From contig USQD01000078.1 in NCBI GenBank assembly GCA_900556795.1, positions 1 to 7,980 of the forward strand: a stretch of 7,980 nucleotides of DNA. Reading direction: 5' to 3'. This document shows positions 1 to 6,856 of the stretch, piece by piece. Each line of letters begins with the position of its first letter. Position 1 is the first letter of the stretch. A program made the position numbers and the translations under genes. The stretch comes from an uncultured Prevotella sp. (GTDB taxonomy: Bacteria; Bacteroidota; Bacteroidia; Bacteroidales; Bacteroidaceae). The notes under the pieces were generated by a model that saw only the letters and a list, made by a program, of their open reading frames with translations, ran no database searches and was not told the DNA's origin.

Positions 1-110
1 GGAGCAATTTGACTCCATATTGTCTTCTGTAATCGACTCCACCCTCATAATTTCACTACTCATTTGATGAACCATCTCTCGCTTCATCCGACACTTCGCA
101 CTTCTCGCCA
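1..110. other. Left-edge stretch without a confident gene
   Basis: I see no supportable gene here. A short plus-strand frame at 2-67 (beginning EQFDSILSSVIDS and ending in TGA) could be the tail of a gene lying off the left edge, but 21 residues are too few to identify. A minus-strand frame starting near position 48 also runs off the edge (MRVESITEDNMES) and is equally unproven. The pyrimidine-rich stretch at about 60-108 loosely resembles the reverse complement of the GAAGAGTGAAG-type spacer repeat found at 5057-5083. Confidence 0.4.
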
Positions 111-194
111 GTGTTGGAGAGAATAGATGATCGAGCTTTTTCTTATTGTGATTCCTTGGAGAATGTTAGTTTTCCGCCAGTGCTTAAAAATATC
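111..194 (+). pseudogene. Relic of a BspA-like leucine-rich-repeat protein
   Basis: The frame reads VLERIDDRAFSYCDSLENV followed by SFPPVLKNI. This fits one unit of the LRR_5 (BspA/TpLRR) repeat, whose typical pattern is an I-x-D/S-x-AF-x-x-C-x-SL-x-x-V/I-x-x-P core. Only one unit is present. The frame is open back to a stop at 48-50, and the residues before position 111 do not continue the repeat. After residue 28 the pattern is lost and the frame runs through a promoter into the esterase signal peptide. I read it as a decayed fragment of a surface LRR protein gene. The alternative is a chance match, since one repeat is limited evidence. Confidence 0.42.
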
Positions 195-205
195 CTTGAA
201 ATCAT

Positions 206-236
206 TTTGTTATCTCAATGGAATGTTGTACTTTTG
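206..236 (+). promoter_or_regulatory. Bacteroidota-type promoter for the esterase
   Basis: TTTG at 206-209 (-33 box) is separated by 19 bp from TACTTTTG at 229-236, an exact match to the Bacteroidota -7 consensus TAnnTTTG. Transcription would start near 241-245 and leave an AT-rich leader of about 45 nt before the ATG at 288. Because the promoter lies inside the longer open frame that begins at 111, it argues against any upstream start for the esterase. Confidence 0.75.
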
Positions 237-287
237 CGCTCATATATGATAGTTGAATATTATAATTTAAAAACAAACTATAAAATT

Positions 288-1625
288 ATGAACAGATTAA
301 GGACAATCTATTTATCGCTTCTGTTTATCCTGGCGATGAACATGACGAGTGTGTTAAGTGTGAAGGCGGAGAACTATCCCTATCGCAGTGATTATCTTTG
401 GCTTACCGTGCCCGATCATGCCGACTGGCTCTACAAGACGGGCGAGCAGGCTAAGGTGGAAGTAAGTTTCTATAAGTATGGAATTCCCCGTGATGGCGAG
501 GTGAACTATGAAATTGGCGATGACTTGCTGAAGGCTGACAAGAAAGGAAGCTTCAAGTTGAAGAATGGGCGCGCCATCGTGAACATGGGAACCCGAAAGA
601 CACCGGGCTTCCGCGATTTGAGATTATTCTATAAACTCGATGGCAAGACCTATCTGCATCATATCAAAGTAGGATTCTCGGTAGATAAGATTCAGCCTTA
701 TACCCAGGAGCCTAAGGATTTTGATGCATTCTGGCAGCAGGCAAAGGACGAACTGAAGAACGTTCCTTTGAGCTATACCAAGGAACTCGCCAAGGAATAT
801 TGTACCGATAAGATTGACTGCTATCTCGTTAAGCTTCAGATAGATAAGAAAGGCCATGCGATGTATGGCTATCTCTTCTATCCAAAGAATGCCAAGCAGG
901 GTAGCCATCCTGTGGTTCTCACACCTCCAGGAGCCGGCATCAAAACCATCAAGGAGCCTATGCGCAATAAGTATTATGCTGAGAATGGATTTATCCGCTT
1001 CGAGATAGAGATTCATGGTCTCGACCCGCGCATCCCTACAGAAACCTTCAATGAAATAAGCAAGGGATTCAACGATGCAAACGGCGGTTATCTTGCCAAT
1101 GGATTGGAAGATAAGAACCGCTATTATATGAAGCATGTTTATCAGGGATTGGTGCGCTGCATCGACTTCCTGACCTCTCTGCCAGAGTGGGATGGTAAGA
1201 ATGTGGCTGTGCAGGGCGGAAGTCAGGGTGGAGCCTTGGCTATTATCGCAGCTGGTTTAGACAAGCGCGTTACTCAGTGCGTGGCTAATCATCCTGCGCT
1301 CAGCGATATGGCTGGTTATGCAGAGAAGGGAAGAACGGGTGGTTATCCTCACTTCAATAAATATCATGAGATATTGAAGAACAAGGATTGTCTCAACACG
1401 ATGGCTTATTATGATGTGGTGAATTTCGCCCGTAAGGTAAAGGCACCAACTTATCTCACCTGGGGATACAACGACAATACCTGTCCGCCAACCACCAGCT
1501 ACGCCGTGTGGAATACCCTGAAATGCAAGAAGGAATCGCTGCTTACACCAATCAACGAGCATTGGACAACCACCGACACCAATCGCAAGCAGATGGAGTG
1601 GATTAAGAAGCATCTCATCAAGTGA
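288..1625 (+). CDS. Secreted acetylxylan esterase-type hydrolase (carbohydrate esterase family 7)
   Basis: An alpha/beta hydrolase of the CE7 (AXE1, cephalosporin-C deacetylase) type, which removes acetyl groups from xylan or xylo-oligosaccharides. The 445-residue protein begins with a signal peptide (MNRLRTIYLSLLFILAMNM, likely cut after VKA near residue 27), so it acts in the periplasm or outside the cell. Residues about 30-135 form an extra N-terminal region, probably beta-sandwich, absent from the usual CE7 enzymes of about 320 residues. The catalytic domain spans about 140-445. Its nucleophile is Ser312 in GGSQGG, and the other triad members are Asp396 in WGYNDNTCPP and His425 in NEHW. 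An HGLDP segment near 243-247 lies where CE7 enzymes carry an RGQG-like loop, so that loop is atypical. I chose ATG 288 because it follows an A-rich leader, starts the signal peptide and lies downstream of the promoter; an in-frame GTG at 111 would add 59 residues including an unrelated LRR relic. Substrate is inferred from the family. Confidence 0.88.
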   Translation: MNRLRTIYLSLLFILAMNMTSVLSVKAENYPYRSDYLWLTVPDHADWLYKTGEQAKVEVSFYKYGIPRDGEVNYEIGDDLLKADKKGSFKLKNGRAIVNMGTRKTPGFRDLRLFYKLDGKTYLHHIKVGFSVDKIQPYTQEPKDFDAFWQQAKDELKNVPLSYTKELAKEYCTDKIDCYLVKLQIDKKGHAMYGYLFYPKNAKQGSHPVVLTPPGAGIKTIKEPMRNKYYAENGFIRFEIEIHGLDPRIPTETFNEISKGFNDANGGYLANGLEDKNRYYMKHVYQGLVRCIDFLTSLPEWDGKNVAVQGGSQGGALAIIAAGLDKRVTQCVANHPALSDMAGYAEKGRTGGYPHFNKYHEILKNKDCLNTMAYYDVVNFARKVKAPTYLTWGYNDNTCPPTTSYAVWNTLKCKKESLLTPINEHWTTTDTNRKQMEWIKKHLIK

Positions 1626-1711
1626 TGATTCCGCCAAAACCACCACTAATGGGGTGATATAAGCCACTTTGGGGCTCGTAATCATTCTTGAACCCCTAAA
1701 AAACTGAAAAT

Positions 1712-1755
1712 AAAGATAGCAATATTTGGTCGTTTGGCGAAATATTGCTATTTTT
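1712..1755. terminator. Strong hairpin after the esterase, overlapping the next promoter
   Basis: ATAGCAATATTT (1716-1727) and AAATATTGCTAT (1740-1751) are a perfect 12-bp inverted repeat around a 12-nt loop. In RNA the stem extends to 16 bp (1712-1727 with 1740-1755) through one G.U pair. The right arm ends in five T residues, so it could terminate esterase transcription. The stem is AT-rich, without the GC core of a classic terminator, and both boxes of the downstream promoter lie in it, so an operator role is a real alternative. Confidence 0.6.
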
Positions 1756-1756
1756 G
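1725..1756 (+). promoter_or_regulatory. Bacteroidota-type promoter for the GNAT-like gene
   Basis: TTTG at 1725-1728 and TATTTTTG at 1749-1756 match the -33 and -7 consensus with a 20-bp spacing. The expected transcription start is near 1761-1765, leaving a leader of about 25 nt before ATG 1789. The -33 box begins in the left arm and the -7 box is largely in the right arm of the inverted repeat at 1712-1755. Confidence 0.7.
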
Positions 1757-1788
1757 CATCCTATAATATTGCAAACTAGTTTGAAATC

Positions 1789-2940
1789 ATGTCATTAATA
1801 GAAATTAAAAAGGTCGAAAGCAAGAAGGATTTGAAGACGTTCATTGACTTTCATTACGACCTCTACGAAGGCAACGAATATGATGTGCCTAATCTTTTCA
1901 GCGACGACATGAATACTCTGAGCAAGGACAAGAACGCAGCGTTCGAGTTCTGCGAAGCTGAGTATTATCTTGCCTATAAGGACGGCAAGTTGGCAGGTCG
2001 CGTCGCTGCCATTATCAATCATAAGGCAAACAATAAATGGGGTAGGAAATCGGTCCGTTTCGGCTGGATTGATTTCATTGACGACCGCGAGGTTTCCAAG
2101 GCTCTTCTCAATGCAGTAGAAAAATATGGTAAGGAGAAGGGAATGGAAGATATTGTAGGTCCGCTGGGTTTTACCGATATGGATCCAGAAGGCATGCTTA
2201 CCTGGGGCTTTGACCAGCTCGGCACAATGCCTACCATTTATAATTATTCATATTATCCGGAGCACATTGAGGCCCTGGAGGGTTTTACCATTGATAATAA
2301 GTATGTAGAGTATAAACTGATGGTGCCAGATACCATCCCGGATAAATATGCCAAGATTGCGGCGATGATAGAGAAAAGATACAATCTCCATGTCCGCAAA
2401 CTTACCCGTAAGGATATTTATGAGGGTGGATACGGACAGAAGATTTTCGACCTTATCAATGATACATACAAGCATCTCTATGGTTATTCCGAACTTTCAC
2501 AGAAGCAGATAGACCAGTACATCAAGATGTATCTGTCTTTACTCGATCTGAACTTTGTAACAGCCATAGAAGACTGGACTACCGAGGATCATAAGATGAT
2601 AGGTATCGGCATTACGATGCCTTCCCTTTCCAGAGCCCTGCAGAAGTGCCATAGGGGCAGGCTGTTTCCTTTTGGCTGGTGGCATCTGTTGCGTGCCATC
2701 AAGTTCCATAAGACCAAGATTGTCGACCTCCTGCTCATCGGTATCCAGCCGGAATACCGTGCAAAGGGTGCCAATGCGCTGCTCTTTGCCGACCTGATTC
2801 CTATCTATCAGAAGTATGGAATCGAGTGGGGAGAAACACAGGTGGAAATGGAAGATAATGCTGCCGTGCAGGGACAATGGGGCGTCTTGGATCCAGTCCT
2901 TCACAAGCGCCGCAACTGCTATATTAAGAGTATCAGGTAA
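1789..2940 (+). CDS. GNAT-fold protein, YghO-like, function unknown
   Basis: A 383-residue cytoplasmic protein without signal peptide or membrane segments. Two stretches resemble acyl-CoA N-acyltransferase folds. One is near residues 57-78 (YYLAYKDGKLAGRVAAIIN), typical of GNAT strands 2-4. The other is at 311-333 (VDLLLIGIQPEYRAKGANAL), which resembles motif A, where the pyrophosphate of acetyl-CoA binds at an R-x-x-G-x-A/G loop; here it reads YRAKGA. Between them, GPLGFTDMDPEGMLTWGF (124-141) followed by PTIYNYSYYP looks like the signature of a long GNAT-related family that I associate with E. coli YghO. Its substrate is not known to me. The gene has its own promoter and a 99-bp gap to parE, so co-transcription with parE is possible but not required. 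No Shine-Dalgarno is seen; the leader is AT-rich. The GNAT fold is fairly secure, the YghO relation is from memory, and the activity is unassigned. Confidence 0.8.
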   Translation: MSLIEIKKVESKKDLKTFIDFHYDLYEGNEYDVPNLFSDDMNTLSKDKNAAFEFCEAEYYLAYKDGKLAGRVAAIINHKANNKWGRKSVRFGWIDFIDDREVSKALLNAVEKYGKEKGMEDIVGPLGFTDMDPEGMLTWGFDQLGTMPTIYNYSYYPEHIEALEGFTIDNKYVEYKLMVPDTIPDKYAKIAAMIEKRYNLHVRKLTRKDIYEGGYGQKIFDLINDTYKHLYGYSELSQKQIDQYIKMYLSLLDLNFVTAIEDWTTEDHKMIGIGITMPSLSRALQKCHRGRLFPFGWWHLLRAIKFHKTKIVDLLLIGIQPEYRAKGANALLFADLIPIYQKYGIEWGETQVEMEDNAAVQGQWGVLDPVLHKRRNCYIKSIR

Positions 2941-3000
2941 ATAGCAATTGTTGTGTTGGCAATGATCTGATAAACAGAATATTGCAACATCATTTGCTAT
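2941..3000. repeat. Intergenic motifs shared with the region upstream of the GNAT-like gene
   Basis: ATAGCAA (2941-2947, directly after the stop codon) and TTGCTAT (2994-3000) are an inverted pair 46 nt apart, with AATATTGCAA at 2978-2987 between them. The same words occur before the gene: ATAGCAA at 1716-1722, TTGCTAT at 1745-1751 and AATATTGCAA at 1765-1774. I could not find a consensus promoter for parE in this gap. The repeats may be regulatory sites or simply AT-rich spacer duplication. Confidence 0.4.
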
Positions 3001-3027
3001 GTTATAAGAAAATAAATAAGAATAACT

Positions 3028-3034
3028 AAGGAGG
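3028..3034 (+). promoter_or_regulatory. Strong Shine-Dalgarno before parE
   Basis: AAGGAGG lies 5 nt before the ATG at 3040 and is close to the full anti-Shine-Dalgarno complement. Bacteroidota genes seldom use such sites, and the other complete genes in this window have none, so it both fixes the parE start and suggests high translation. Confidence 0.8.
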
Positions 3035-3039
3035 AAATC

Positions 3040-5049
3040 ATGGCAGAAGATAAAAACTTAAATAATAACGATTTGAATGCCGCTGATGAGTTTGCCAATG
3101 CCCCTCAGGAGCAGCAGCCGGTAGAATATACCGACGACAACATCCGACACTTGAGCGATATGGAGCATGTGCGTACCCGTCCGGGTATGTACATCGGTCG
3201 TCTGGGTGACGGTAATCTGCCGGAAGACGGAATCTACGTGCTCCTCAAGGAGGTGGTAGATAACTCTATCGACGAGTTCAAGATGGGCGCTGGAGCCAGA
3301 TTGGAGATTGATATCGAAGATCATCTGCGGGTCAGCGTGCGCGACTATGGTCGTGGTATTCCTCAGGGAAAGCTCGTAGAGGCTGTAAGCGTGCTGAACA
3401 CCGGAGGTAAATACGACAGCAAGGCGTTCAAGAAGAGTGTCGGACTGAACGGTGTGGGTGTGAAGGCGGTGAATGCCCTCAGCTCTCACTTCGAGGTAAA
3501 GTCATTCCGTGACGGCAAGGTGCGCCATCTGAAGTTTGAGAAAGGTATCCTGCAGAGCGACAAGACCGAAGATACGGAGGACGAGAATGGTACCTTCATC
3601 TTCTTCGAACCGGATAATACCCTGTTCAAGAACTATTCTTTCCACGATGATTTCGTGGAGACAATGCTCCGCAACTATACTTATCTGAACACCGGACTCA
3701 CCATCATGCACAATGGTCGCCGCATCCTCAGCCGTCATGGTTTGAAGGATCTCCTGACCGATAATATGACCAACGAGGGTCTTTACGAGATTGTTCACAT
3801 GAAGGGCGAAGACATCGAGATCGCCTTTACCCATACCAATCAGTATGGCGAGGAGTACTATTCCTTCGTGAATGGTCAGCACACCACCCAGGGCGGTACT
3901 CATCAGAGCGCCTTCAAGGAGCATATTGCCAGAACCATCAAGGAATTCTACGGCAAGTATGAGTATGGCGACATCCGAAACGGACTGGTGGCTGCCATTG
4001 CACTGAACGTAGAGGAGCCGGTGTTCGAGAGTCAGACGAAGATTAAGCTCGGAAGTACCACAATGTCTCCGAACGGAGGCGAAACCATCAATAAGTATGT
4101 GGGCGATTTCCTGAAGAAGGAAGTAGATAACTATCTCCATATCCACAAGGATGTGGCTGAGATTCTGGAGAATAAGATCAAGGAGAGCGAGCGTGAGCGC
4201 AAGGCGATGGCGGGCGTAACCAAACTGGCGCGTGAGCGTGCCAAGAAGGCGAACCTCCACAACCGCAAGCTGCGCGATTGCCGCATCCACTTCAGCGACG
4301 CCAAGAACGAGCTGAAGGAGGCAAGTTCCATCTTCATCACCGAGGGTGATTCTGCCAGCGGAAGCATCACCAAGAGCCGCGATGTGAACACTCAGGCGGT
4401 ATTCTCGCTGCGAGGAAAGCCATTAAACTGCTATGGTCTGACCAAGAAGGTGGTTTACGAGAACGAGGAGTTCAACCTTCTCCAGGCAGCCCTCGACATA
4501 GAGGATGGTCTGGATGGATTGAGATATAATAAGGTGATTGTGGCTACCGATGCCGATGTTGACGGAATGCACATCCGCCTGCTCATCATCACCTTCTTCC
4601 TGCAGTTCTTCCCAGACCTTATCAAGAAGGGACATGTTTACGTGCTTCAGACTCCATTGTTCCGAGTGCGCAACAAGCGAACCAAAATCAAGAACAAGCA
4701 GGCTGTAGCGGATGCTGATGCCAAGCTGGGACCTAAAGAGAAGAAGGGTGACTTCATTACGCATTACTGCTACAGCGATGAGGAGCGCCAGCAGGCCATC
4801 AAGGCGCTGGGTCCTGACCCGGAAATCACCCGATTCAAGGGTTTGGGAGAGATTTCACCAGAGGAGTTTGCCCACTTCATCGGTCCGGATATGCGATTGG
4901 AGCAGGTAACGCTGCACAAGACCGACCAGGTGCAGAAGCTCTTGGAGTATTATATGGGTAAGAATACGATGGAACGTCAGAACTTCATCATCGACAACCT
5001 GGTGATTGAAGAGGATATTCCGGAGGAAGACTCAGCACCGTTGGATTAA
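3040..5049 (+). CDS. parE: DNA topoisomerase IV subunit B (type IIA topoisomerase ATPase subunit)
   Basis: The ATPase subunit of topoisomerase IV, which with ParC unlinks replicated chromosomes. After a polar, acidic N-terminal tail (residues 1-30) the 669-residue protein shows the GHKL ATPase domain: EVVDNSIDE at 71-79 (Glu71 the likely catalytic base, Asn75 the Mg ligand), RDYGRGIP at 101-108 and the ATP lid [13 protein letters not shown] at 135-147. The transducer domain carries the QTK loop at 332-334 (Lys334 contacts the gamma phosphate). The TOPRIM domain has EGDSASG at 435-441 and DADVDG at 504-509, the metal-binding residues for cleavage, and the C-terminal part has RFKGLGEI at 598-605. 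All key residues are intact. I favour ParE over GyrB because the N-terminus and the short [13 protein letters not shown] region match Bacteroidota ParE better than GyrB, from memory. parC is not in the window. The gene is preceded by a strong Shine-Dalgarno. Confidence 0.88.
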   Translation: MAEDKNLNNNDLNAADEFANAPQEQQPVEYTDDNIRHLSDMEHVRTRPGMYIGRLGDGNLPEDGIYVLLKEVVDNSIDEFKMGAGARLEIDIEDHLRVSVRDYGRGIPQGKLVEAVSVLNTGGKYDSKAFKKSVGLNGVGVKAVNALSSHFEVKSFRDGKVRHLKFEKGILQSDKTEDTEDENGTFIFFEPDNTLFKNYSFHDDFVETMLRNYTYLNTGLTIMHNGRRILSRHGLKDLLTDNMTNEGLYEIVHMKGEDIEIAFTHTNQYGEEYYSFVNGQHTTQGGTHQSAFKEHIARTIKEFYGKYEYGDIRNGLVAAIALNVEEPVFESQTKIKLGSTTMSPNGGETINKYVGDFLKKEVDNYLHIHKDVAEILENKIKESERERKAMAGVTKLARERAKKANLHNRKLRDCRIHFSDAKNELKEASSIFITEGDSASGSITKSRDVNTQAVFSLRGKPLNCYGLTKKVVYENEEFNLLQAALDIEDGLDGLRYNKVIVATDADVDGMHIRLLIITFFLQFFPDLIKKGHVYVLQTPLFRVRNKRTKIKNKQAVADADAKLGPKEKKGDFITHYCYSDEERQQAIKALGPDPEITRFKGLGEISPEEFAHFIGPDMRLEQVTLHKTDQVQKLLEYYMGKNTMERQNFIIDNLVIEEDIPEEDSAPLD

Positions 5050-5056
5050 ATGAAGT

Positions 5057-5083
5057 GAAGAGTGAAGAACGAAGAGTGAAGAA
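5057..5083 (+). repeat. Two-copy direct repeat GAAGAGTGAAGAA
   Basis: GAAGAGTGAAGAA occurs at 5057-5069 and again at 5071-5083, a 14-bp period, starting 7 nt after the parE stop; a partial GAAGTGAAGAG precedes it. Purine-rich spacer repeats of this kind are common after genes in Prevotella-like genomes, as I recall. No function can be assigned. Confidence 0.7.
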
Positions 5084-5110
5084 TTCAAGTGCTTTCGGGG
5101 GGTAACCATT

Positions 5111-5143
5111 GAAAAAAGCGCTGTTAACTGTTAACCTGTTAAC
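5111..5143 (+). repeat. GTTAAC repeat, copy 1, upstream of the S41 protease gene
   Basis: Three GTTAAC palindromes (5123-5128, 5130-5135, 5138-5143) form a short array after a GAAAAAA run. The 33-bp block recurs in the same orientation at 6775-6807 with only two mismatches, and 24 consecutive bases are identical. The two copies flank the S41 protease gene. The remainder of the 5050-5185 gap holds the purine-rich repeat, a weak hairpin and the short AT-rich leader of the protease. Confidence 0.85.
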
Positions 5144-5185
5144 TCTTGAAGGATTTCTCTCTTTCATAAACTTTAGTTTTAAGAA

Positions 5186-6769
5186 ATGAAGAAATATCTA
5201 TTTATTGCGCTCATGGCATTCCTGGCAGTAACTTCAGCCAGTGCCCAGCTGCGCATCAAGATGGGCAAGAACAGCCCGATAGAGAAGTTGGGAAGGGCAG
5301 AAATCGCCATCACCAACCTCTATGTGGATAGTGTGGATGAGAACAAGCTCGTAGAGGACGCCATCCGAGGCATGCTCGAAAAGCTCGACCCTCATTCTTC
5401 CTACACTACAGCCAAGGAAACCAAGGCGATGAACGAACCGCTGAACGGAAGTTTCGACGGTATCGGCGTACAATTTAATATGGTAGATGACTCCCTGCTC
5501 GTTATCCAGCCGGTTACCAACGGACCATCTGAGAAGGTGGGTATCATTGCTGGCGACCGCATCGTTGCGGTGAATGATACGGCTATTTCGGGTGTGAAGA
5601 TGAGCAAGGAGGAAATCATGAAGCGCCTCCGCGGTCCTAAGGGAACCACGGTGAATCTTACCATCGTGCGCCGTGGCATCAAGGATAAGCTCACCTTCAA
5701 GGTGAAACGTGACAAGATTCCTGTAACCACCATGGATGCGGCGTATATGATTCGCCCGGGCATCGGATACATCCGTCTGGGAAGCTTCGGCCTTACCAGT
5801 CATAAGGAAGTGACGATAGCGATGGATTCGCTGAAAAAGAAGGGAATGAAAGACCTTATCTTCGACCTCGAGGATAATGGTGGCGGTTACTTGCAGGCTG
5901 CGGCTCAGATAGCCAATGAATTCCTTCAGAAGGGCGATCTCATAGTTTATACCAGCGGTCGTGCAGCTCCCCGTCAGGAGTATAAGGCGCAGGCTAACGG
6001 CAGATGGCGCAAGGGAAAGGTGGTAGTGCTTACCAACGAGTTTACCGCTTCTGCCGCAGAGATTGTTTCCGGAGCCATCCAGGATCAGGACCGTGGCGTG
6101 GTAGTTGGCCGTAGAACCTTCGGCAAGGGATTGGTGCAGCGTCCGCTTACCTTTGATGATGACAGCGAGATTCGTCTCACCATCGCCCATTATTATACGC
6201 CTAGCGGCAGATGCATCCAGAAGCCTTATAAGAAGGGCGACAGACTGGATTATGCGATGGATCTCGACAACCGTTACAAGCATGGCGAGTTTACCAATCA
6301 GGACAGCATCCATCTTTCAGATAGCTTGAAGTATTATACTTTGCGCAAGCATCGTGTGGTTTATGGTGGTGGCGGAATCATGCCTGATTACTTCGTGCCA
6401 TTGGACACAACGAAATACACCAAGATGCATCGCCAGTTGGCAGCCAAGAGCATTGTCATCAACCACAGTCTGAAGTTTATCGATGCTCACCGCAAGGAGC
6501 TGAAGAGCCAGTATAAGGATTTCAACAAGTTCCTGGCAAGCTACGAGGTTCCGTCTTCGCTCATCGATGCGATTATAGCTGAGGGCAAGAAGGAGAAGAT
6601 AGAGCCTAAGGATGAGGCAGAATTGGCTCAGACGAAGAAATACCTGGCTGTGCAGCTGAAAGCCCTTGTAGCGCGAGATATCTGGGATATGAGCCAATAC
6701 TTCCAGGTTTGGAACGAGACCAACGAGATAGTTCAGCGTGCCGTGAAGCTGCTGACCACGGGGAAGTAA
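5186..6769 (+). CDS. Secreted carboxyl-terminal processing protease (PDZ plus peptidase S41)
   Basis: A serine protease of the CtpA/Prc type that cleaves envelope proteins from or near their C-termini. The 527-residue protein starts with a clear signal peptide (MKKYLFIALMAFLAVTSASA, cut near residue 20 before QLRIK), so it acts in the periplasm. A helical region (about 30-85, including MLEKLDPHSSY) precedes a PDZ domain at about 88-175, with GIGVQF and GPSEKVGIIAGDRIVAVND. The S41 core runs from about 190 to 345. The catalytic Ser is Ser289 in FTASAAE and the general-base Lys is Lys314 in TFGKGLVQ; DLEDNGGGYL (227-236) is the usual substrate-side loop. A helical C-terminal extension of about 130 residues follows. 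All catalytic residues are present. ATG 5186 gives the signal peptide and is not preceded by a Shine-Dalgarno. The gene follows parE by 136 bp and is enclosed by two copies of a GTTAAC repeat. Its substrates cannot be told from sequence. Confidence 0.9.
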   Translation: MKKYLFIALMAFLAVTSASAQLRIKMGKNSPIEKLGRAEIAITNLYVDSVDENKLVEDAIRGMLEKLDPHSSYTTAKETKAMNEPLNGSFDGIGVQFNMVDDSLLVIQPVTNGPSEKVGIIAGDRIVAVNDTAISGVKMSKEEIMKRLRGPKGTTVNLTIVRRGIKDKLTFKVKRDKIPVTTMDAAYMIRPGIGYIRLGSFGLTSHKEVTIAMDSLKKKGMKDLIFDLEDNGGGYLQAAAQIANEFLQKGDLIVYTSGRAAPRQEYKAQANGRWRKGKVVVLTNEFTASAAEIVSGAIQDQDRGVVVGRRTFGKGLVQRPLTFDDDSEIRLTIAHYYTPSGRCIQKPYKKGDRLDYAMDLDNRYKHGEFTNQDSIHLSDSLKYYTLRKHRVVYGGGGIMPDYFVPLDTTKYTKMHRQLAAKSIVINHSLKFIDAHRKELKSQYKDFNKFLASYEVPSSLIDAIIAEGKKEKIEPKDEAELAQTKKYLAVQLKALVARDIWDMSQYFQVWNETNEIVQRAVKLLTTGK

Positions 6770-6774
6770 CTATA

Positions 6775-6832
6775 GAAAAAACGGCTGTTAACTGTTAACC
6801 TGTTAACCCGTAATCCGTTAACCCGTAACCCG
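6775..6832 (+). repeat. GTTAAC repeat, copy 2, with a degenerate extension
   Basis: Positions 6775-6807 repeat the block at 5111-5143 with two mismatches, starting five bases after the protease stop codon. Here the array continues with diverging units CGTAATC, CGTTAACC and CGTAACC to about 6832, so GTTAAC itself appears four times. A small stem, CCGC (6830-6833) with GCGG (6837-6840), closes the array. Confidence 0.82.
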
Positions 6833-6856
6833 CCTAGCGGTAAGCTTTAAGCAATA

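Noticed and set aside
1..48. Minus-strand gene start (MRVESITEDNMES) running off the left edge
   Set aside because: Sixteen codons without a family match, promoter or ribosome site; other frames over the same bases look equally plausible.
1712..1755. Invertible promoter flanked by inverted repeats, as in Bacteroidota phase variation
   Set aside because: The segment between the arms is only 12 bp and contains no complete promoter; real invertible promoters span much longer segments and need a recombinase nearby, which is not seen.
3502..4290. Minus-strand open frame of 262 codons opposite parE
   Set aside because: It is fully inside a well-supported topoisomerase gene and has no family features.
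5088..5122. Hairpin AGTGCTTT with AAAGCGCT after parE as a terminator
   Set aside because: The stem is 8 bp with one G.T pair, has a long loop, and is followed by GTTAAC units and not a T-run.
5146..5181. Promoter for the S41 gene from TTG at 5146 with TAAACTTT at 5167 or TAGTTTTA at 5174
   Set aside because: Neither -7 candidate matches TAnnTTTG fully, and the second would place the start of transcription at or after the ATG.
5606..5620. AAGGAGGAAATCATG inside the S41 gene, identical to the parE ribosome site and start, in frame at Met145
   Set aside because: It encodes KEEIM in the PDZ domain; a start there would remove the signal peptide and half the PDZ, so coincidence is more likely.
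5234..6313. Long minus-strand open frame of 359 codons opposite the S41 protease gene
   Set aside because: The plus-strand protein has a signal peptide, PDZ and intact S41 catalytic residues; the reverse frame shows no recognisable domain and is a codon-bias shadow.
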